A DNA stretch of 64,000 nt from Duncaniella sp. Lineage in GTDB: Bacteria; Bacteroidota; Bacteroidia; Bacteroidales; Muribaculaceae. Positions 45,830 to 54,010 of the stretch are shown here, one piece after another. The DNA is taken from the NCBI GenBank assembly GCA_029056055.1, contig JAIDCC010000014.1:1-64000 (forward strand), written 5' to 3'. The notes under the pieces are model-generated. The model ran no database searches, had not been told where the DNA came from, and worked only from the letters and a program-made list of their open reading frames with translations. Position 1 is the stretch's first letter. Each line of letters starts with the position of its first letter. The position numbers and the translations under genes were made by a program.

Positions 45830-46603
45830 TCACTCTTCGAGGCCGAGGGTCTTGAGAAGTGTACGCGTCGGGTCGGGCGTGGCAAGGGCCTTGATGAACA
45901 GCGACCCCACGATTGCCCCCGATGAATAGGTCTGCGCGTCGGCGAGTGTCTCGGGGTTGGAAATGCCGAAACCTATGAGTCGCGGATGTTTGAGGTCGAG
46001 CGCGTCGATGCGCTTGAAGTAGTCTGTCTGCTCCGGGCCGAAGTTTGAGCGTGTGCCTGTGGTCGATGCGGCCGAGACCATGTAGATGAATCCGTCGCAG
46101 TTTTCGTCAATCAGCCTGATGCGTTCGTCCGACGTTTCGGGGGTGATGAGCATAATCATCGGGATGCCGTAGCTTTGGCATAGGCTGCGGAAGTCGCGCA
46201 TGTATTCGTGGAATGGTAGGTCGGGGATTATCATTGCGTCTATCCCTGCTTCGCGGCACGCTTCAAACAAGTTTTCTATCCCGAATTGTATCATGGGGTT
46301 GAGGTATCCCATCAATACCATTGGCAGGTCGGGGCAAAGTCGCCGCGCCTCGGCGGCCTGTCCGAGCAGAGTTTTCAGGGTCATTCCGTTGCGAAGTGCC
46401 TGAGCCGACGAGGCCTGAATCACGGGGCCGTCGGCCATCGGGTCGGAGAATGGCACGCCGAGTTCTATCATGTCTACCTTTCCGCTTGCTGCGAGACTTT
46501 GGATGAGGGGTACGGTTGAGTTTAGTTCCGGATAGCCTGCCGTGAGGTAGACCGAGAGTATGTTGCGTGGTTTGCGTGCGAAGAGTGCGTCGAGTCGTGT
46601 CAT
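45830..46603 (-). CDS. trpA: tryptophan synthase alpha chain
   Basis: A 257-aa TIM-barrel enzyme cleaving indole-3-glycerol phosphate to indole. Visible: LTAGYP, ELGVPFSDPMADGP with the catalytic Glu and Asp, and the SGAIVGS phosphate site. It is the last gene of the trpBEGDCFA operon, 4-nt overlap with trpF. Confidence 0.95.
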   Translation of the reverse strand: MTRLDALFARKPRNILSVYLTAGYPELNSTVPLIQSLAASGKVDMIELGVPFSDPMADGPVIQASSAQALRNGMTLKTLLGQAAEARRLCPDLPMVLMGYLNPMIQFGIENLFEACREAGIDAMIIPDLPFHEYMRDFRSLCQSYGIPMIMLITPETSDERIRLIDENCDGFIYMVSAASTTGTRSNFGPEQTDYFKRIDALDLKHPRLIGFGISNPETLADAQTYSSGAIVGSLFIKALATPDPTRTLLKTLGLEE

Positions 46604-47217
46604 GTTCTGCGAATCTTTGAGATGAAATGTTTAATTGCTTGAATGTCTTTGCGCCCGGGCGAGATTTCAAAACGGGAGTTGATGTCAAATCCTGCGAGCA
46701 TCGGGTGGTCGATTTCGAGAAGCCGCGTTGCATCCGCCTCTGCTATGCCGCCCGCGAGCATGAACGGGACGTCGAGGGTGTAGGCGTCAATCAGCCGCCA
46801 GTCGAATTGCCTTCCGCTCCCGCCGTGCCCCTCACATCGCGTGTCAAAGAGAAATCTTGCCACGATGCCGCGATAGGCCTTCAGCGCGTCAAACGAGTCT
46901 GCCCCTGCGACGGCTGCGGCTTTCCACACTTCAAATCCTCTTGCGGCTACGGCGGCGCAGTCGTCTGGCGTTTCGTTGCCGTGCAGTTGCACGATTTTTG
47001 CCCCGACCTTCTGCGCCTGCTCTACAATCCTCTCCACGCTGGCGTTGACAAACACGGCCACGCGCGGCGTCACGATGTCGTCAGGAATGCTCTCGGCGTC
47101 GTAGTGTCGCGGCGAGGCCGGGTGAAAGATTACGCCTAAGAAGTCGGGGCGACAATCGTCAACCTCGGCTATGTTGTGGCGGTTCCCGCAAACCTTTATG
47201 TCATAATGTCTTCCCAT
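46600..47217 (-). CDS. trpF: phosphoribosylanthranilate isomerase
   Basis: A 205-aa TIM-barrel enzyme of tryptophan synthesis, with IKVCG (catalytic Cys), VQLHGNE, FLFDTRCEGHGGSGRQFDW (catalytic Asp) and LAGGIAEAD. It overlaps trpC by 17 nt. Confidence 0.93.
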   Translation of the reverse strand: MGRHYDIKVCGNRHNIAEVDDCRPDFLGVIFHPASPRHYDAESIPDDIVTPRVAVFVNASVERIVEQAQKVGAKIVQLHGNETPDDCAAVAARGFEVWKAAAVAGADSFDALKAYRGIVARFLFDTRCEGHGGSGRQFDWRLIDAYTLDVPFMLAGGIAEADATRLLEIDHPMLAGFDINSRFEISPGRKDIQAIKHFISKIRRT

Positions 47218-47962
47218 CGAGAAAGACTCTTAGCGCGACGCCCGGGGAGGCTGCGCGCATGAATGTTTCGCCAATCAGAAATCCTCGGTAACCGAGGCTG
47301 CGCAGACGTCTCACTTCCTCAAACGATGTCAGCCCCGATTCCGCCACTTTCACGATGTTTTCAGGAAGTGCGTCGGCCACCTTCTCCGAAAGTGTCGGGT
47401 CGGTGTGAAATGTCGTGAGGTCGCGGTTGTTGACTCCTATCATGTCGACACTTTCCGTGAAGCGTTCCAACTCCCTCTCCGAATGGATTTCAAACAAGAC
47501 CTCCAGCCCCGCCTCATGCGCCGCGGCGGTCAGTTCCTCCACCCTCGTGCGCTCCAGCAGGGCGGCTATCAGCAGCACGGCGTCGGCTCCGGCAAGTGCC
47601 GCCTCGGCTATCTGGGTTTCCGCTATCACGAAATCCTTTCTCAGCAGGGGGAGCGTTGTCACGCTTCGGGCCACGGCGAGGTCGCTCAGCGAGCCGCCGA
47701 AGTATGGGGTGTCGGTCAGCACGGAGCAGCAGGTCGCACCCGCGCTCTCGTAGGCCGGGATTACCTCCTCGGGCAACGCGCAGGGGTGGATTTCTCCTTT
47801 CGAGGGGGAGCGGCGTTTGAATTCGGTTATGATGCCGGTCGGTGAGGCTGCTAACGCCTGCGAGAATTTCCGCGTCATCGGTCGCGACGGGAGCGCGAGG
47901 CGTGGGGTCGCGCGCAGTATGGCTGCCTTGTGTGCGGCGATGTGTTTCAGAATGTCGGCCAT
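47201..47962 (-). CDS. trpC: indole-3-glycerol phosphate synthase
   Basis: A 253-aa enzyme that closes the indole ring. Motifs: EFKRRSPSKG (catalytic Lys), LRKDFVIAETQI, LFEIHSERELER, GVNNRDL and ESGL. It is not fused to TrpF, unlike in enteric bacteria. 4 nt downstream of trpD. Confidence 0.94.
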   Translation of the reverse strand: MADILKHIAAHKAAILRATPRLALPSRPMTRKFSQALAASPTGIITEFKRRSPSKGEIHPCALPEEVIPAYESAGATCCSVLTDTPYFGGSLSDLAVARSVTTLPLLRKDFVIAETQIAEAALAGADAVLLIAALLERTRVEELTAAAHEAGLEVLFEIHSERELERFTESVDMIGVNNRDLTTFHTDPTLSEKVADALPENIVKVAESGLTSFEEVRRLRSLGYRGFLIGETFMRAASPGVALRVFLDGKTL

Positions 47963-47966
47963 GATT

Positions 47967-48962
47967 TCACGAGTTGAGGGTTACGAATTTCCTGAACACT
48001 TCCGAGGCGCGGCCCGACTCGAGGGCTTCGCGCGCCATGCCGAGCGCGTCGGCAAGCGTAAGCTCCGGGCGCACGGTGAGAATGGCAAACGCGGCGTTGG
48101 CCACTACGCAATTTCGCTGCGCCTCGCTCCCGCGCCCTTCGAGAACGTTGTCGAAAATCTTCGCGGCTTCCTTCACTGTCTCGCCTCCCGAAAGCTCTTC
48201 GGGCTGCGCTTTCTCCATTCCGAGGTCGGCGGGTGTCAGGACAGCTTCGCGCTCTTTCGAGGCAACCTTGAACGGCGCGGTAAGCGAGATTTCGTCATAG
48301 CCGTCGAGCGAGTGGATTACGGTGCAGTCTATCCCTTCGCGTTCGGTGATGTAGCGGTAGAGGCGGAGGAGTTTGAGGTTGTAGACTCCGAGCAGCTGGT
48401 AACGGGGCAACGTTGGGTTGACCATCGGACCGAGCATGTTGAAGAAGTTTCTCACTCCGAGGGCTTTCCTCACGGGTGCTACTGTCTTGAGCGCGGGGCT
48501 GAAGAAGGGTGCGTGAAGGTAGGCCACGCCGCTCTCTTCGAGCGAACGCCGCAGCCGCCCGCTGTCGGCGGTGAATTTCACTCCGTGTTCTTCGAGCACG
48601 TTCGAGGCGCCCGACACCGACGAGGCGCCGTAGTTGCCATGTTTCACCACCGGAATACCTGTTGCCGCCACCACGAAGCAGGTTGCCGTAGAGATGTTGA
48701 ATGTGTTCTTTCCGTCGCCTCCCGTTCCCACGATGTCGATGGCGTCGGGGCAACCGAGGTCGAGGGGCGTGCGCAGTTCGAGTAGGGCGTCGCGAAATCC
48801 CGCCAGTTCGTCAAGCGTGATGGCGCGCATCAGAAACACGGTCATGAAGGCCGAGAGTTGCGCGTCGTTGTAGCGCCCCGCTGCGGTGTTGAGCAGCACC
48901 TCCCGCGCTTCCCCGCGGGTCAGGTTCTGATGCTCGAACATTTTGTTTAGTATCTCTTTCAT
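47967..48962 (-). CDS. trpD: anthranilate phosphoribosyltransferase
   Basis: A 331-aa enzyme with the PRPP/anthranilate site GTGGDGKNTFNIST, KHGNYGASS and GPMVNP. It transfers phosphoribose to anthranilate. ATG overlaps the trpG stop by 4 nt. Confidence 0.95.
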   Translation of the reverse strand: MKEILNKMFEHQNLTRGEAREVLLNTAAGRYNDAQLSAFMTVFLMRAITLDELAGFRDALLELRTPLDLGCPDAIDIVGTGGDGKNTFNISTATCFVVAATGIPVVKHGNYGASSVSGASNVLEEHGVKFTADSGRLRRSLEESGVAYLHAPFFSPALKTVAPVRKALGVRNFFNMLGPMVNPTLPRYQLLGVYNLKLLRLYRYITEREGIDCTVIHSLDGYDEISLTAPFKVASKEREAVLTPADLGMEKAQPEELSGGETVKEAAKIFDNVLEGRGSEAQRNCVVANAAFAILTVRPELTLADALGMAREALESGRASEVFRKFVTLNS

Positions 48963-49534
48963 TGCTGCGTTGAGTCAATCCAGTTCTTGATTATCGTTAT
49001 GCCTTGGGGCGTCAGCACCGATTCGGGGTGAAATTGCACGCCCCACACCGGCAGACGCCTGTGTGCCATGGCCATGATTTCTCCGTCGGGGCTTAGGGCC
49101 GTGATTTCAAGCTCCTCGGGAAATTCCTCGCGCGAAACCACCCACGAGTGATACCTTCCCGCTTCTACCTCGCCCCGCAGTCCGTCGAACATCGGATGCC
49201 CCGGGGTGGTGATGATGAGTGGTGAGGCCACTCCGTGCCACACTTCGTCGAGATTGCGGAGCTTGGCGCCGAAGTGTTCGCCGAGCGCCTGATGGCCGAG
49301 GCACACGCCGAGGATGGGACGCTTGTCGGCATACCGCGCGAGCATTTCCATGAGTATACCTGCTTCCGAGGGTATGCCGGGGCCGGGCGAGATGATGATG
49401 CGGTCGTAGGCCGCGACTTCGTCAAGGGTGATTTGGTCGTTGCGCACCACGTCGTGCTCCACTCCAAGCTCGCGCAGGCAATGGGCGATGTTGTAGGTAA
49501 ACGAGTCGTAGTTGTCGAATATAAGGGTCTTCAT
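48959..49534 (-). CDS. trpG: anthranilate synthase component II (glutamine amidotransferase)
   Basis: A 191-aa class I amidotransferase: NYDSFTYNIAH at the start, SPGPGIP oxyanion loop, GVCLGHQALGEHFGA with the catalytic Cys, and the C-terminal His-x-Glu in FHPESVLT. It feeds ammonia to TrpE. ATG 49534 lies 14 nt from the trpE stop; the longer frame upstream is trpE shadow. Confidence 0.94.
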   Translation of the reverse strand: MKTLIFDNYDSFTYNIAHCLRELGVEHDVVRNDQITLDEVAAYDRIIISPGPGIPSEAGILMEMLARYADKRPILGVCLGHQALGEHFGAKLRNLDEVWHGVASPLIITTPGHPMFDGLRGEVEAGRYHSWVVSREEFPEELEITALSPDGEIMAMAHRRLPVWGVQFHPESVLTPQGITIIKNWIDSTQQ

Positions 49535-49548
49535 AGTTACGTAGGCGA

Positions 49549-50937
49549 TTAGAAGTCTTTGGCACGTTCGATGGCTTTCATCAGCGCGCCGAGTTTGTTG
49601 CGGGTCTCCTGCAATTCGCTTTCGGGGTTGGAGCGCGCCACGATGCCGGCTCCGGCCTGTGAGTAGAGCCGTCCGCCGAGCGACAGAAACGAGCGGATGG
49701 TGATGGCTTGGTTGATGTCGCCGTTCAGTCCGAGGTAGCCTATGCAACCGCCGTAGACCACGCGGCTGTGGGGCTCAAGCGCGTTGATGATTTCCATCGC
49801 CCTCACTTTGGGCGCGCCCGAGAGTGTCCCGGCCGGAAATGTCGCGGCCATCAGACGGTAGTGGTCGGCGTCGGCGGGGAGCGTGGCCTTCACTCTCGAA
49901 ACCATGTGGATTACGTGGCTGTAATATTGTATCTGTTTGAGAAACTCTATCTTGACTTTGCCGCCGGAGCGGCTCAGGTCGTTGCGCGCGAGGTCTACGA
50001 GCATGATGTGTTCGGCGTTTTCCTTGGCATCATCGAGCAGGGCTGCCGCGAGCTTTTTGTCGCGTTCGTCGTCGCCTGTGCGCCTGAATGTTCCGGCTAT
50101 CGGGTCGATGAAGGCGGTGTTTCCCTCGATGCGCAGATGGGTTTCGGGCGACGAGCCGAACACTCTGAAATCTCCGAAATCGAAGTAAAACAGATAGGGC
50201 GAGGGGTTGATGCACCGCAGCGCGCGATACACGCAGAAATCATCTCCCGAGAATCCTTGCGAGAAGCGGCGCGAGGGCACAATCTGAAATATGTCGCCGC
50301 GGCGGGCGTGACCCACGCACTGCGCTACGATTTGTTTGAAATCCTCGTCGGTCATCGACGATTCCACGTCGTCCGAGGCTTCGAAGGGATACTGCGCGAT
50401 GTTGTTGTTGTGGAGCACGGCGAGCAGGCGGTCGGTGGCCGGCTCTTCTCCTTCCGGGCAATTCTCTACAATCGTCAGTTCCGAACGGTAGTGGTTGAGC
50501 ACTATCAGAAAACGGTAGAAAATGTAGAGCATGTCGGGCACGGCGGCCATCTCCGGCTCGCGGGGTTGGATTTCGATGCGCTCGAAATACCTCACCGCGT
50601 CGTAGGCCGTGAAACCGAGCAACCCGTCGGCCACGTCGGCGCGCGCGTTCTCGATTTTGAGTGCGGCGATGTAGTTTTTGAGTTCCTCCACGGGGTCGGC
50701 TCCGTCGGCGGTGCGCAGGGTAGTGGTGTCCATCCCCGGCCCGGACATTCTGATTTCGCCGGCCGCGACGCGAAATTCTCCTATCGGGTCGACGCCGACG
50801 ATTGAGACTGAGTTTTGCGACGTGTGGTAGTCACTGCTCTCGAGCAGGGCCGAGCAGGGGTAGAGGTCGCGTATTTTCAAGTAGATTCCGACAGGTGTCT
50901 CGAGGTCGGCCGGAATGGTGCGGGTCAGCTGTTTCAT
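49549..50937 (-). CDS. trpE: anthranilate synthase component I
   Basis: A 462-aa chorismate-binding enzyme. Signatures: N-terminal tryptophan-binding type [47 protein letters not shown] and [11 protein letters not shown]. It makes anthranilate from chorismate and should be feedback inhibited by tryptophan (LLES motif). ATG 50937 overlaps the trpB stop by 4 nt; an in-frame extension to 51417 lies inside trpB and is not coding. Confidence 0.94.
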   Translation of the reverse strand: MKQLTRTIPADLETPVGIYLKIRDLYPCSALLESSDYHTSQNSVSIVGVDPIGEFRVAAGEIRMSGPGMDTTTLRTADGADPVEELKNYIAALKIENARADVADGLLGFTAYDAVRYFERIEIQPREPEMAAVPDMLYIFYRFLIVLNHYRSELTIVENCPEGEEPATDRLLAVLHNNNIAQYPFEASDDVESSMTDEDFKQIVAQCVGHARRGDIFQIVPSRRFSQGFSGDDFCVYRALRCINPSPYLFYFDFGDFRVFGSSPETHLRIEGNTAFIDPIAGTFRRTGDDERDKKLAAALLDDAKENAEHIMLVDLARNDLSRSGGKVKIEFLKQIQYYSHVIHMVSRVKATLPADADHYRLMAATFPAGTLSGAPKVRAMEIINALEPHSRVVYGGCIGYLGLNGDINQAITIRSFLSLGGRLYSQAGAGIVARSNPESELQETRNKLGALMKAIERAKDF

Positions 50938-52118
50938 TTGTAGGCGTTGAGATAGGTGTGAAGGTCTTTGTCGCCGCGTCCCGAGAGGTTGACCACGACG
51001 ATTTCTTCCGGCGAAAAGTGCATCATGTCGAGCACGGCGAGCGCGTGGGCGCTTTCGAGAGCCGGGATGATGCCCTCCATGCGGGTCAGCCGCAAGGCTG
51101 CGTCGAGTGCCTGCGAGTCGCTGACGGCCACGACTTTCTCCCGTCCCGTGGCTGCCAGGTGGGCGTGGAGCGGACCGATGCCGGGATAGTCGAGTCCGGC
51201 CGAGATGCTGTAGGGTTCCACGATTTGGCCGTCTTCGGTCTGCATCACGAGCGTGCGCGCTCCGTGGATGATGCCTTCCGTGCCGCAATGTATCGTGGCG
51301 GCCGTTTCTCCGCTCTCCACTCCGTGCCCGGCGGCTTCGGCGGCTATCAGTCTCACGCCGGGCGAATCGATGAAGTGGTAGAACGCTCCTGCCGCATTGC
51401 TCCCGCCCCCGACGCATGCTATCACCGCGTCAGGCTCCTCGCGCCCGGTGTGCTCTTTCAACTGGCCCCGCATCTCGCGCGAGATGACCGACTGAAATTT
51501 CGCCACCATTTCCGGATAGGGGTGCGGGCCTACCGTACTCCCGATGATGTAGAAGCTGTCGGGATGACAGCACCAGTGGCGTATAGCCTCGTTTGTCGCG
51601 TCTTTTAGTGTCTTGTTGCCGCTCTCGACAGCCACCACTTTCGCGCCGAGCATCTTCATGCGCTCCACGTTGGGTTGCTGCCGCGCAACGTCGGTCGCAC
51701 CCATGTAGACGGTGCAGTCCATTCCCAACAGGGCGCACACCGTGGCCGTGGCCACTCCGTGTTGTCCCGCTCCGGTCTCGGCTATGATGGAGGTCTTGCC
51801 CATACGTTTGGCCAGGAGTGCCGAGCCGATGGCGTTGTTGATTTTGTGCGCACCGGTGTGGTTGAGGTCCTCGCGTTTCAGATAGATGTTCGTGCCGTAG
51901 TAGTCGGAAAGACGGTCGGCGCGGTAGAGGGGCGACGGCCTCCCTACGTAGTCGCGCAGCAGTCTGTCCATCTCGGCATTGAAGTCGGCGTCTTCCGAAT
52001 ACTTTTCGAACGCTTGCCGCAATGCCTCTACGTTTCTGTGCAGAATTTCCGGAATGTATGCGCCTCCGAAGCGGCCGTAATAGCCTTCGGCGTCTATGTG
52101 GAGCGGTGAGTTATACAT
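50934..52118 (-). CDS. trpB: tryptophan synthase beta chain
   Basis: A 394-aa PLP enzyme: [15 protein letters not shown] with the Schiff-base Lys (H-K), [13 protein letters not shown], and the PLP-phosphate loop [10 protein letters not shown]. It makes tryptophan from indole and serine. It is first in the operon, in the order trpB-E-G-D-C-F-A known from Bacteroides. ATG 52118 matches the family N-terminus ([19 protein letters not shown]). Confidence 0.95.
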   Translation of the reverse strand: MYNSPLHIDAEGYYGRFGGAYIPEILHRNVEALRQAFEKYSEDADFNAEMDRLLRDYVGRPSPLYRADRLSDYYGTNIYLKREDLNHTGAHKINNAIGSALLAKRMGKTSIIAETGAGQHGVATATVCALLGMDCTVYMGATDVARQQPNVERMKMLGAKVVAVESGNKTLKDATNEAIRHWCCHPDSFYIIGSTVGPHPYPEMVAKFQSVISREMRGQLKEHTGREEPDAVIACVGGGSNAAGAFYHFIDSPGVRLIAAEAAGHGVESGETAATIHCGTEGIIHGARTLVMQTEDGQIVEPYSISAGLDYPGIGPLHAHLAATGREKVVAVSDSQALDAALRLTRMEGIIPALESAHALAVLDMMHFSPEEIVVVNLSGRGDKDLHTYLNAYK

Positions 52119-52271
52119 GTGATGCGGATAAAAATTTAGCCATCTGGCGGCGGATTGCCGAGGCATTCCTCCGGGAGATGGCATACTGATTAAGTAGTTA
52201 TGTGTAGTTGCGTATAGTTGCCGTGAGCGTGGTGGCGATGCGTCCGTCTCGTTCTTGCGGGGTGCCTTGGG

Positions 52272-52370
52272 TCAGACATCTCCCTGTGAGACGGATTTCG
52301 TGCGGTGCTTCGGCCTAATCAGTAGCCCGAAGCGACGCCATCGCAGATAATATGAAGCGTTCTGTTTCAT
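52272..52370 (-). CDS. candidate trp leader peptide (32 aa)
   Basis: Only a few nt separate the predicted transcription start from ATG 52370. The peptide begins MKQNASYYLRWRRFGLL and holds Tyr-Tyr, one Trp and Phe within seven codons. Directly after the TGG codon the RNA can fold GCTTCGG...CCGAAGC. Further on TCCGTCTC pairs with GAGACGGA past the stop codon. GCGATG around the Trp codon can also pair with CATCGC near 52240. No T tract is seen, so if it attenuates it may not be through a classical terminator. It is unproven. Confidence 0.5.
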   Translation of the reverse strand: MKQNASYYLRWRRFGLLIRPKHRTKSVSQGDV

Positions 52371-52378
52371 AACGTCTG

Positions 52379-52409
52379 CAAAATTACAACAAATATTTTA
52401 TTCTGCAAA
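52379..52409 (-). promoter_or_regulatory. trp operon promoter
   Basis: TTTG (52406-52409), 19 nt, then TAATTTTG (52379-52386) on the minus strand: a full Bacteroidota-type promoter, about 260 nt before trpB. The 153 nt between the leader ORF and trpB hold no other gene. Confidence 0.8.
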
Positions 52410-52523
52410 CATTTTGCAAGAAAAATTTCAAAAATCATTGCAAAATGCTTTCAGAGGGCGCTGTTTCCCGATTTCTGTCGTCTCATGACTGATGTTTTCA
52501 TTGCGCGCTGCTGCGATTATGAC

Positions 52524-52531
52524 TATCTTTG
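52524..52531 (+). promoter_or_regulatory. promoter of the DUF6249/sigma cassette
   Basis: TATCTTTG with TTG 20 nt upstream (52501-52503). It is divergent from trp. Between 52410 and 52500 nothing else is recognised. Confidence 0.65.
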
Positions 52532-52639
52532 CAAGAACTTTTTTTGCCGTCCTTGTCACCTTCCGGCCCTTTTCTGTGTCATATTGACGAGACGCCTCAA
52601 AAATCACGTTACCATTCACCAAAAAAACAATCTTCAAAA

Positions 52640-53020
52640 ATGGAAGACCTCCTACCCATCATGGTGTGCGTCGTTTTGCCCGTGGCAATCGTCGCTATCG
52701 TTTTCGGAGCGCGAATTTTCAGTGAGAATCGCCGTGCTCAAGTGCTCATGAAAGCTATCGAGACAAGCCCCGACATCGACTTTGAAAAGCTCGCCGTCTC
52801 GCTGGGCACTCCGCGTAAGACCCCGTGTCAGATGCAGTCAGGCCGCTTGCTCCGCGGCTGCGCTTTCTCGCTCGTCGGCCTCACCTTCATTCTCTGGGGT
52901 GTGTTGTCGTCGGCCCCGTTGACCCTGGTCGAATTCTACTTCCTCCCCGGTGGCATCTGCCTTTCGATAGGCATTAGTTACCTGATTGTGTTTTACATCA
53001 ACCGTCAGAAGGAAATTTGA
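52640..53020 (+). CDS. DUF6249-type membrane protein
   Basis: A 126-aa protein: N-terminal membrane helix (LPIMVCVVLPVAIVAIVFGA), a short cytoplasmic segment (SPDIDFEKLAVSLGTPRK), then two more helices. DUF6249 proteins in Bacteroidota usually sit beside an ECF sigma factor, as here, and may act in its control. Its stop codon overlaps the sigma start. Confidence 0.7.
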   Translation: MEDLLPIMVCVVLPVAIVAIVFGARIFSENRRAQVLMKAIETSPDIDFEKLAVSLGTPRKTPCQMQSGRLLRGCAFSLVGLTFILWGVLSSAPLTLVEFYFLPGGICLSIGISYLIVFYINRQKEI

Positions 53021-53508
53021 CACGCGCCGTTACAGAGAGTGAGTTTGCTCTGTTGGTCAGAGCCACGGAGAAGGAGCTGAGGCACTTTCTCCGGGCTCTC
53101 ACCTGCGGCGATGCGAGCTTTGCCGACGATTTGGCCCAGGAGTCCTATGTGAAGGCCTATCTCTCTCTTGCCTCGCTCGACGACAGCCGCAAGTTCAAGT
53201 CATGGCTCTTCCGCATCAGCATCAACACCTATTTCAATCATCTCCGCTCCCTACGTCCCCATTCCGCTCTTTCGGAAAACCTCGTGGCTCCCGCTGAACC
53301 ATGCCGCGAGTACGAGAGCCTCTACGCGGCGCTCGACGGTTTGAGCGGGAGCGAACGCCTCGCCATTCTGCTTCACTACATGGAGGGTTACAATATCCGT
53401 GAAATCGCGGCTATCACCGACGCGTCGGTCGATGCTGTGAAAAAACAACTCTCGCGCGGTCGTATGCACCTCCGGCACCTCATCTCAAAACTTGAAAACA
53501 ATGCTTGA
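53017..53508 (+). CDS. ECF-type RNA polymerase sigma factor, TTG start
   Basis: A 163-aa sigma-70 family protein with region 2 (DDLAQESYVKAYLSL, FKSWLFRISINTYFNHLRS) and region 4 (LLHYMEGYNIREIAAITDASVDAVKKQLSRGRMHLR). There is no ATG or GTG before region 2. The only start that keeps full length is TTG 53017, whose last two bases belong to the stop of the DUF6249 gene (TTGA). This suggests tight translational coupling. Confidence 0.85.
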   Translation: MTRAVTESEFALLVRATEKELRHFLRALTCGDASFADDLAQESYVKAYLSLASLDDSRKFKSWLFRISINTYFNHLRSLRPHSALSENLVAPAEPCREYESLYAALDGLSGSERLAILLHYMEGYNIREIAAITDASVDAVKKQLSRGRMHLRHLISKLENNA

Positions 53509-53899
53509 AAAGGAACTAAAACAGATTTTCGACGATTTCAAGCCCGCTCTGGGAAACAGCGACACGTTTCTCGCCGACTTGGAAAAGCATCTCGCCCTCG
53601 CGCGCCGACTGCGTGCCGAGGAGACTCGCCGTCGTCGCTTTTGCTACCGGCTGTGTGCCGCGGCCTGTCTGCTTGCCTTCATCGCCGGCTCGCTGCTGAT
53701 GTGGTTTCTCAGCTCGCACTCCGCTCCGTCGACCCTCTCGATGCCGCAATTGACGTTCCTCGCATTCGACATGGCCACGGTGGTTCAGGTGTGCCTTTAC
53801 CTCTTGGTTGCCGGGGCGGTGGTATGCGTTCCGCTCCTCCTCGTCGACCTGATTTCTGAAGCTTCGCCGCTGAAAATCCGCAATTCGGGTAGGAAATAG
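53501..53899 (+). CDS. small membrane protein downstream of ECF sigma, possible anti-sigma factor
   Basis: A 132-aa protein with a cytoplasmic helical N-terminus of about 45 residues and two membrane helices (about 48-68 and 86-108). It overlaps the sigma stop by 8 nt. Position and topology are as expected of an anti-sigma factor, but no zinc motif or known anti-sigma signature is visible. Confidence 0.6.
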   Translation: MLEKELKQIFDDFKPALGNSDTFLADLEKHLALARRLRAEETRRRRFCYRLCAAACLLAFIAGSLLMWFLSSHSAPSTLSMPQLTFLAFDMATVVQVCLYLLVAGAVVCVPLLLVDLISEASPLKIRNSGRK

Positions 53900-54010
53900 T
53901 TGAAAATGGTAGACATTCTTTCCGCAAGTGCCACAACATTCCCGCGGAAACAAACGTTCTTAAAATATTGTGATTACTCACTGTCAACATTGGAAAAAAC
54001 ATTTTCTCAC

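Noticed and set aside
50938-51417. N-terminal extension of trpE of about 160 codons
   Set aside because: It lies inside trpB, is Arg-rich and unlike any TrpE; ATG 50937 with ATGA overlap is the natural start.
52119-52271. T-box riboswitch upstream of trpB
   Set aside because: No T-box sequence or specifier-loop arrangement was seen; a leader peptide explains the stems better.
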